Part shown: piece after piece, positions 58,636 to 64,000 of the stretch
Position numbering within the stretch: the first letter of the stretch is position 1
Layout: every line of letters begins with the position of its first letter
Notes under the pieces: generated by a model
Told to the model about the DNA's origin: nothing
The model's database searches: none
What the model saw: the letters and a program-made list of their open reading frames with translations, nothing else
Source of the DNA: Prado023 sp963714995
GTDB taxonomy: Bacteria; Actinomycetota; Actinomycetes; S36-B12; CAIYMF01
Direction of reading: 5' to 3'
DNA: 64,000 nucleotides
Assembly (NCBI GenBank): GCA_963714995.1
Contig: CAVQQP010000019.1
Span: 1 to 64,000 of the forward strand
Made by a program: the position numbers and the translations under genes

Positions 58636-59574
58636 TCAGAGCGACACCTCGTCCAGCGCCGCCCGGATCTCCTCGGGAAGCGTCAGCTCCTCGGCCTGGA
58701 GGGCGCCGCGCAGCTGGGCCGCGGTCCGGGAGCCGAGCAGGACGGACGCCACCCCGGGCCGGTCCCGGACCCACGCGACCGCCACCTCCACGGGCGCCAC
58801 GCCCAACCCCTCGGCAGCCGTGCAGACCGCGTCGACCACCCGGCGATGGGGCACGTCCAGGTACTGCCGCACGAACCCACCGAGGTGCGGTGACGCCCCG
58901 CGAGAATCCGCGGGGGTGCCGTGACGGTACTTGCCGGTGAGCACCCCGCGCCCGATCGGTGACCATGCCAGGAGCCCCGACCCCACAGCCCCAGCCGCGC
59001 CGAGGACGTCGTCCTCGCCCTCACGGGCCAGCAGGGAGTACTCGACCTCGTTGGCCACCAGGGCCAGGCCGTGGCGGTGCTCGGCGGTCGTCGCCGCCAG
59101 CGTCAGCTGCCAGGGGGCGTAGTTCGAGACCCCGACGTAGCGCGCCCTGCCCGACTCCTGGGCCGACGCCATCGCCGACAGCGTCTCCTCGATCGGGGTC
59201 GCCTCGTCCCAGCCGTGGACGAGCCACAGGTCGACGTAGTCGGTCCCGAGCCGCTCGAGCGAGCCGTCCAGCGCCCGCAGCAGGTGCCTCCGGGAGGCGT
59301 CGAACCGGCGCTCGGGCGTCCGCCGGCCACCCGCCTTGGTGACGATCACCACGTCCTCGCGGACCCCGGCCTCGGCCACGAGCGTGCCGAGCAGCTCCTC
59401 GGCGGCACCGGAGGCGTAGACATCGGCGGTGTCGAAGAGGGTGCCGCCCGCCTCCAGGAACAGCGAGAACTGGTCCCGGGCCTCGTACTCGTCGGTGTCG
59501 CGACCCCAGGTCATCGTGCCCAGACCCGTGCGGCTGACCTGTAGGCCACTGCGTCCGACTGCCCTGCTCTCCAT
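58636..59574 (-). CDS. Aldo/keto reductase
   Basis: A 312-residue NADPH-dependent (alpha/beta)8 oxidoreductase. Start MESRAVGRSGLQVSRTGLG, catalytic Asp and Tyr in FDTADVYASGAAEELLG, Lys in VIVTKAGGRRTPERRF and His in LWLVHGWDEATPI; NADPH site WSPIGRGVLTGKY, with SVLLGSRTAAQL at the end. The physiological substrate is unknown. ATG 59574 has TAGCGT eight bases upstream. A GTG codon in a longer frame was not used. Its end is 117 bases from the HNH gene start on the same strand. Confidence 0.92.
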   Translation of the reverse strand: MESRAVGRSGLQVSRTGLGTMTWGRDTDEYEARDQFSLFLEAGGTLFDTADVYASGAAEELLGTLVAEAGVREDVVIVTKAGGRRTPERRFDASRRHLLRALDGSLERLGTDYVDLWLVHGWDEATPIEETLSAMASAQESGRARYVGVSNYAPWQLTLAATTAEHRHGLALVANEVEYSLLAREGEDDVLGAAGAVGSGLLAWSPIGRGVLTGKYRHGTPADSRGASPHLGGFVRQYLDVPHRRVVDAVCTAAEGLGVAPVEVAVAWVRDRPGVASVLLGSRTAAQLRGALQAEELTLPEEIRAALDEVSL

Positions 59575-59618
59575 GGCGCGCCACGCTATCGGGTGGGGGA
59601 GCGGCGCGGGGTGAGCGC

Positions 59619-59624
59619 TAGGCT
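59619..59624 (+). promoter_or_regulatory. -10 box of uppP
   Basis: TAGGCT lies 22 bases before GTG 59647, so transcription would begin near 59631 with a short leader carrying GAGG. It is close to the divergent aldo/keto reductase start (its box is at 59583-59588), so the two promoters overlap. Confidence 0.5.
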
Positions 59625-59646
59625 CGGCGCGGCGCGGCGCGAGGTC

Positions 59647-60636
59647 GTGACGGTCACGAGGAGGCGCACGTGCAGGGCATTCGCAGGGGCCCACGGAGCT
59701 GCTGCCCGAGCCTGGCGCGCGGGTGGGTGTCGCGATGATCGCCCCGATGGCCGCCCTCGCCGCGACCGCGACCGCGACCGCACCACCGCCACCGAGACGG
59801 CCTCGGCCGACCCGATCACCTGGGCGCAGGCCGTCATCCTCGGCGTCCTGCAGGGCCTCACCGAGTTCCTGCCGATCTCCAGCAGCGCCCACCTGCTGAT
59901 CTTCTCGCAGGTCTTCGGCTGGACCGACCCGGGCGCAGCGTTCACGGCGGTCACGCAGATCGGCACCGAGACCGCCGTCCTGCTGTACTTCGCCAAGGAC
60001 ATCTGGCGGATCCTCGGAGCCTGGTTCGGCCAGTTCGCCCATCCCGAGACCCGGGGGGATCCCGATGTCCGCATGGGCTGGCTGGTGATCATCGGGACGA
60101 TCCCGATCGGCCTGCTGGGATTCGTGTTCTCCGACCAGATCGAGACCGTCGCACGCAACCTGTACCTGGTGGCCTTCACGCTCATCGGGTTCGGCATCCT
60201 GCTGGGCATCGCCGACCGGACAGCGAGGTCGATCCACGACCTGGGCGAGCTCACGGTCCGCGACGGGATCATCTACGGGTTCTGCCAGGCCCTGGCGCTG
60301 ATCCCCGGAGTCTCCCGATCCGGGGCGACCATCTCGGCGGGCCTGTTCATGGGCTACACCCGCGAGGCTGCGACCCGGTATGCCTTCCTGCTGGCGATCC
60401 CGGCCGTGCTCGCCTCGGGCTTCTACCAGGCCCTCGACATCGGATCCGACCCGACGGTGGCGTGGGGACCGACGATCCTGGCCACGGTGATCGCCTTCGT
60501 GATCGGCTACGCCGTCATCGCCTGGCTGATCCGGTACGTGTCGACCAACTCGTACATGCCCTTCGTGATCTACCGGATCGGCCTGGGCATGCTGGTCCTG
60601 ATCCTGCTGGGGACCGGTGTGCTCACCAGCGCCTGA
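59647..60636 (+). CDS. uppP: Undecaprenyl-diphosphatase (UppP/BacA)
   Basis: A membrane phosphatase that recycles the lipid carrier of peptidoglycan. VILGVLQGLTEFLPISSSAHLLIFSQVFG (the E and SSSAH active-site motifs) and GFCQALALIPGVSRSGATISAGLFMGYTREAA (second, with PGVSRSG) are intact, in seven to eight helices. The N-terminus is unclear: GTG 59647 gives about 50 extra basic residues; ATG 59735 would open a hydrophobic MIAPMAALAATATA segment one frame over, so a base error near 59780 is possible. It is convergent with the CorA gene, 21 bases apart. Confidence 0.92.
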   Translation: MTVTRRRTCRAFAGAHGAAARAWRAGGCRDDRPDGRPRRDRDRDRTTATETASADPITWAQAVILGVLQGLTEFLPISSSAHLLIFSQVFGWTDPGAAFTAVTQIGTETAVLLYFAKDIWRILGAWFGQFAHPETRGDPDVRMGWLVIIGTIPIGLLGFVFSDQIETVARNLYLVAFTLIGFGILLGIADRTARSIHDLGELTVRDGIIYGFCQALALIPGVSRSGATISAGLFMGYTREAATRYAFLLAIPAVLASGFYQALDIGSDPTVAWGPTILATVIAFVIGYAVIAWLIRYVSTNSYMPFVIYRIGLGMLVLILLGTGVLTSA

Positions 60637-60657
60637 CCCACGCCCCGACGCAGCGTC

Positions 60658-61686
60658 TCAGAGCCACTTGGACCGCTTGAACGCCCGGAACATCAGTCCC
60701 AGGATCGTCGCCATCACCAGCAGCACCATCGGATACCCGAACCGCCACCCCAGCTCGGGCATGTGCTCGAAGTTCATCCCGTAGATGCCGGCCACCGCGG
60801 TGGGTACGGCCAGGAGCGCGGCATAGGCGGCCATCTTGCGCATGTCGGTGTTCTGCTGCAGCCCCTGGCGCGCGTTCGAGGCCTGCAGGATGGTCACCAG
60901 CAGGCTCTCGTAGGACTCCACGTAGTCGTTGACCCGCAGGAGGTGGTCGCCAAGGTCGTGGAAGTGCGTGCGCATCGCGTCGGAGATGTTGGGCATCCGG
61001 CCCTCGACCAGCCGCTGGGCATGGCCGACCAGGGGGGACACCGCCCGGCGCAGCTCGAGGTTCTCCCGCTTGAGCAGGTAGATGACCTCGCTGTCGTCGG
61101 TGATCGCCGGGGAGAAGACGTGCTCCTCGATGGTGTCGAGGTCCCGGCCGATCTCGTCGGCGGCCTCGAGGTACCCGTCGACGATGGCATCCGCGATGGC
61201 GTGCACGGCAGCCAGCGGCCCGAGGGCGAGCCGCTCGGGCTGCCCGGTGGTGTCCGCCCGGACCTGCCCGAGGGACCCGACCGGTCCCAGCCGCACGGTC
61301 AGCACGAGGGACGGGCCGACGATCACCGCGATCTGGCCGGTCTCGATGGCCGAGGTCGGGTCGTCGTAGATGACCACCTTGAACACGATCAGCGCGCGGC
61401 CCCCCTCGGCGAACTCCGCCTTGGCCCGCTGCCGGGGGTTGAGCGCGTCGGCGATCCACAGGCCCGGGATGTCGAACACCTCTGCCAGGGCGTCGAGCTC
61501 CCTGCGCGTCGGCGAGGCCAGCGCGATCCACAGGAAGTCCGAGGGATCCGCGGCCGTGGCACGCTCGTGCATCGCACGTACCAGCGACACGGCATCAGGC
61601 GTCAGCGTCCCTGCCGACCGGATCACCTGGGACTGTGCCGCATCGACCTCGACACCCGCGCGGTAGCGCCCCATTCCCACGATCAC
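60658..61686 (-). CDS. CorA-type divalent cation channel
   Basis: A protein of about 342 residues. A long cytoplasmic funnel domain (1-280; DDPTSAIETGQIAVIVGPSLVLTVRLG, DLDTIEEHVFSPAI, LEGRMPNISDAMRTHFHDLGDHLLRV) precedes two C-terminal helices separated by the GMN signature (YGMNFEHMPEL, near residue 308), with the basic end KRSKWL. It conducts Mg2+ or Co2+. GTG 61686 gives an N-terminus of typical length; ATG 61674 is an alternative. Confidence 0.93.
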   Translation of the reverse strand: MIVGMGRYRAGVEVDAAQSQVIRSAGTLTPDAVSLVRAMHERATAADPSDFLWIALASPTRRELDALAEVFDIPGLWIADALNPRQRAKAEFAEGGRALIVFKVVIYDDPTSAIETGQIAVIVGPSLVLTVRLGPVGSLGQVRADTTGQPERLALGPLAAVHAIADAIVDGYLEAADEIGRDLDTIEEHVFSPAITDDSEVIYLLKRENLELRRAVSPLVGHAQRLVEGRMPNISDAMRTHFHDLGDHLLRVNDYVESYESLLVTILQASNARQGLQQNTDMRKMAAYAALLAVPTAVAGIYGMNFEHMPELGWRFGYPMVLLVMATILGLMFRAFKRSKWL

Positions 61687-61733
61687 ATCGGCATGATCGC
61701 ACCCCGGCCCGGTCGTGGCTAGGCTGCGGGACC

Positions 61734-62387
61734 GTGACCACCGTCGTGTTGATCCGCCACGGCCGGACCTCGGCGAACGCATCCGGGATCCTGGCCGGAC
61801 GCGCGCCGGGCGTCGGCCTCGATGCGGTGGGGCGCCGGCAGGCGCGGACCCTGGGGACGCGATTGCGCGATGTGCCCCTCGACGCCGTGGTCCACTCGCC
61901 GCTCGAGCGCTGCATCCAGACGACCGACGGCCTGCTGGGCCGGCGGCCCGACGTCGCCCGGCACGTCGACGAGCGGCTCAGCGAGTGCGACTACGGGGAC
62001 TGGACCGGCCGGGCACTTGCCGAGCTGGCCACCGACCCGCTGTGGCCAGTGATCCAGGAGCGACCCTCATCGGTGACCTTCCCCGGGGGCGAGTCCATGC
62101 TCGCGATGGCCCAGCGGGCAACGGTGGCGGTCGCCGAGTGGGTCTCGACGCACCCCGACGGCGTCGTGGCCGTGGTCTCGCACGGGGATGTGATCAAGGC
62201 GATCCTCTCCGACGCCCTGGGCCAGCCGCTCGATGCGTTCCAGCGCATCGTGGTGGGCCCCGGGTCGCTCAGCGTGGTGCGCTACGACCCGGAGCGGGCC
62301 ATGGTGCTGCGGATGAACGACACCGGCCGCTCGATCCCTGTGCACACCTCCGCGGGGCGCCCGACCGTCGGTGGGGGGACGGGATGA
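61734..62387 (+). CDS. Histidine phosphatase (MSMEG_4193/phosphoglycerate mutase-like)
   Basis: A 217-residue phosphatase. VVLIRHGRTSANASG has the RHG motif (catalytic His), VVHSPLERCIQTTDG is the second phosphate loop, and VAVVSHGDVIKAILSDAL carries the second catalytic His; ECDYGDWTGR is the proton-donor region. Substrate not known. The three genes here (phosphatase, DUF3090, SCO1664-like) form a conserved actinobacterial cluster. GTG 61734 has TAGGCT eight bases upstream (leaderless). Confidence 0.9.
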   Translation: MTTVVLIRHGRTSANASGILAGRAPGVGLDAVGRRQARTLGTRLRDVPLDAVVHSPLERCIQTTDGLLGRRPDVARHVDERLSECDYGDWTGRALAELATDPLWPVIQERPSSVTFPGGESMLAMAQRATVAVAEWVSTHPDGVVAVVSHGDVIKAILSDALGQPLDAFQRIVVGPGSLSVVRYDPERAMVLRMNDTGRSIPVHTSAGRPTVGGGTG

Positions 62388-62456
62388 GCGCGCCGGATCC
62401 AATCCGCTGCGCCCATGCGCGGGCGGCCCCGTCCGAGCCCGGCTAGTCTGGAGCGC

Positions 62457-63002
62457 ATGCCCCGGCAGATCCTGCTGCACGACCCCGTGGAGCGCTTCGT
62501 CACGGGGACCGTCGGCATGCCGGGGGAGCGCACCTTCTTCCTCCAGGCCCGCACAGGCAACCTGATCAGCAGCGTCGCCCTGGAGAAGGCGCAGGTGGCC
62601 ACGCTGGCCGACCGCCTCGAGGACCTGATCGTCGACGTCGCCCAACGACTCGGCCTCGACGTCCCCGAGCCCGGTCCGGTGGACCTCGACGCCCTCGACG
62701 TGCCCCTGGTGGAGGAGTTCCGGGTGGGCGCGATCGCGTTCGGCTGGGATCCCGCCACCGACCAGATGCTCTTCGAGCTGCACGGGCAGACCACCGACGA
62801 GGACGTGGACCCGACCGAGATCGACGACGAGGACGACGGCCCGCCGCTGCTGCGCGTGCGCACCACCCTGCGCCAGGCGGTGGACTTCATCGCCCGCGCC
62901 CGCAAGGTCGTCGCGGCCGGGCGCCCGCCGTGCCCGTTCTGCCAGCAGCCGCTGGACCCCGGAGGTCACATCTGCCCCCGGGCGAACGGCTACAAGCGGT
63001 GA
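62457..63002 (+). CDS. DUF3090 protein
   Basis: A 181-residue protein of the DUF3090 family: ILLHDPVERFVTGTVGMPGERTFFLQ, ALEKAQVATLADRLEDLIVDVAQRLG and FRVGAIAFGWDPATDQMLFEL. A C-terminal zinc-ribbon-like CPFCQQPLDPGGHICPRANG (two CxxC-type pairs with His) is typical. Function is unknown. ATG 62457 has TAGTCT seven bases upstream, a leaderless start. The stop overlaps the next gene (GTGA). Confidence 0.9.
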   Translation: MPRQILLHDPVERFVTGTVGMPGERTFFLQARTGNLISSVALEKAQVATLADRLEDLIVDVAQRLGLDVPEPGPVDLDALDVPLVEEFRVGAIAFGWDPATDQMLFELHGQTTDEDVDPTEIDDEDDGPPLLRVRTTLRQAVDFIARARKVVAAGRPPCPFCQQPLDPGGHICPRANGYKR

Positions 63003-63799
63003 CCCAGCCGCCGTTGGCGCTGGCCACGGGGGACCTGCACGTGCTCGGCCGTCTCGCGGACGCCTCGAACCTGGCCCTGCTCGCCGAGGTGCGCACCGAC
63101 GCCGGACCGCTGCGGTGCATCTACAAGCCCGTGTCGGGCGAGCGACCACTGTGGGACTTCCCGGGGGCAGCCCTGGCCGCGCGCGAGGTGCTCACTGCCG
63201 AGGTGGCCGACTGCTTCGGCTGGGACCTCGTCCCGCCCACGACCTGGCGCGAGGACGGTCCGTTCGGCGCCGGGATGTGCCAGGCGTGGGTGGAGGCCCT
63301 CGACGACGACCCTGTCGGCCTGTTCCCGGCGGACCAGATGCCTGCGGGCTGGTGCGCGGTGGCCGAGGGGCGCGATGCCGCCGGAGCCGCCATCGTGCTG
63401 GCCCACGAGTCCAGCCCGGGCCTGCAGCGGATGGCGATCCTCGACGCCCTGGTCAACAACGCCGACCGCAAGGGCGGTCACGTCCTGCGGCGCGCCGACG
63501 GGTCGGTCGTCGGGATCGACCACGGGGTCACGTTCCACGCGGAGAACAAGCTGCGCACGGTGCTGTGGGGCTGGGCGGGCGAGCCGATCCCTGCCGACCT
63601 GCTCGCCGAGGTGACCGCGGGCTCGGCGGCCTTCCGCGCACTGGTCGCGCAGTGGGGCAGCGACACCCCGCACCGGGCCGCCCACCTGTCAGCGGGGGAG
63701 GTCCGCGCCGCCGTCGAGCGACTGGACGCCCTGATCGAGGCGGGGACGTTCCCGTTGCCCGGGGCCGAGTGGCCGTCACTGCCGTGGCCCCCGATGTGA
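62999..63799 (+). CDS. SCO1664-family (PI3/4-kinase-like) protein
   Basis: A 266-residue protein of the family found next to DUF3090 across actinobacteria. ADASNLALLAEVRTDAGPLRCIYKPVSGERPLWDFP (lysine-containing nucleotide-binding region), AREVLTAEVADCFGWDLVPPTTW, ALVNNADRKGGHVLRRADGSVVGIDHGVTFH (HxD/DxG-like catalytic segment) are visible; the fold is kinase-like. Activity is unproven. GTG 62999 overlaps the DUF3090 stop by four bases, so they are co-translated. Confidence 0.87.
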   Translation: MTQPPLALATGDLHVLGRLADASNLALLAEVRTDAGPLRCIYKPVSGERPLWDFPGAALAAREVLTAEVADCFGWDLVPPTTWREDGPFGAGMCQAWVEALDDDPVGLFPADQMPAGWCAVAEGRDAAGAAIVLAHESSPGLQRMAILDALVNNADRKGGHVLRRADGSVVGIDHGVTFHAENKLRTVLWGWAGEPIPADLLAEVTAGSAAFRALVAQWGSDTPHRAAHLSAGEVRAAVERLDALIEAGTFPLPGAEWPSLPWPPM

Positions 63800-63835
63800 G
63801 CCCTGGCCCCATCCGTCGGCCGCCATCGCCCCGGG

Positions 63836-64000
63836 TCACCGTTCGATCTGGCCGCTGATCCCGTCCACCACCACGTCCGCCGCCGAGCGGGTCCCGTCCG
63901 CGGCGAAGTGCGCCGCCTCGTGGGCCTGCCACGCACGCCACTGAGCCTCCAGCGCGAGCCCGTCACGCTCGACCCCCCGCTGGAGCCGGAGGTCCACGGG
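63836..64000 (-). CDS. C-terminal part of a uridine-kinase-like P-loop protein (truncated)
   Basis: The last 54 residues of a minus-strand gene cut by the window edge: VDLRLQRGVERDGLALEAQW, WQAHEAAHFAADGTRSAADV and VVVDGISGQIER, then stop. A basic helix RGVERDG and an end VVVDG resemble the C-terminal end of uridine-kinase or AAA-type small nucleotide kinases. The catalytic part is outside the window, so the call is tentative. It converges on the SCO1664-like gene. Confidence 0.5.
   Translation of the reverse strand, partial: PVDLRLQRGVERDGLALEAQWRAWQAHEAAHFAADGTRSAADVVVDGISGQIER

Overview
The window is a high-GC, gene-dense stretch from an actinobacterium. Evidence: DUF3090, an SCO1664-type protein and a histidine phosphatase lie side by side; there are DUF3099, DUF4916-type and DUF222/HNH (13E12-like) genes; the phosphoserine phosphatase has two ACT domains; many genes begin with GTG; and at least fifteen start codons sit 6-8 nt after a TANNNT box, as in leaderless actinobacterial transcripts. 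Metabolic content (methylmalonyl-CoA:pyruvate transcarboxylase, pyruvate:ferredoxin oxidoreductase, Pta-AckA, cyanophycin synthesis and breakdown) suggests a facultatively anaerobic, propionate/acetate-forming, storage-polymer-making actinobacterium. That lifestyle is inference; the genus cannot be fixed from the sequence.

Layout. 0-5.4 kb: secreted coiled-coil protein, secreted nuclease-lamin-tail protein, a small secreted protein, then a lipoprotein/membrane pair divergent from an ECF sigma factor, its anti-sigma factor and a Tat-exported Rieske protein. 5.4-9.1 kb: the transcarboxylase operon (5S, 12S, small subunit, 1.3S biotin carrier). 9.3-12.1 kb: L,D-transpeptidase, aminotransferase, dodecin. 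12.1-17.9 kb: a heavily frameshifted glycosyltransferase and HAD-GH65 phosphorylase, then UspA and DUF1269 proteins. 18-25.4 kb: thrS, a HIT protein running in frame into nifJ (PFOR), and a dihydroorotate-dehydrogenase-like partner. 25.4-30.3 kb: frameshifted antiporter, DUF3099, second dodecin, TldE-TldD. 30.3-35.6 kb: a CphA-like Mur ligase without ATP-grasp, facing cyanophycin synthetase and cyanophycinase. 35.7-41.4 kb: SixA, SerB, unknown protein, ABC ATPase, NfeD, SPFH protein, rRNA methyltransferase. 41.5-47.6 kb: membrane PI-PLC-like protein, pta-ackA, unknown. 47.6-56.8 kb: SGNH protein, RibD-like reductase plus DHPS-like protein, EamA, GNAT, SulP, tRNA-Leu, NUDIX-like protein, M20 peptidase. 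56.9-64 kb: DUF222-HNH gene with a perfect SOS box, aldo/keto reductase, UppP, CorA, phosphatase-DUF3090-SCO1664 cluster, and the end of a uridine-kinase-like gene.

How the genes fit together. Transcarboxylase moves carboxyl groups between methylmalonyl-CoA and pyruvate (Wood-Werkman cycle); PFOR makes acetyl-CoA plus reduced ferredoxin; Pta-AckA converts acetyl-CoA to acetate with ATP. CphA/CphB store and release Arg and Asp.

Caveats. At least twelve genes carry frameshifts, mostly one extra base, while the amino-acid sequence stays conserved on both sides and no in-frame nonsense codons appear. I think most are consensus errors rather than true decay. No insertion sequence, prophage, CRISPR array or rRNA was seen, and no gene-free stretch exceeds about 300 bases.
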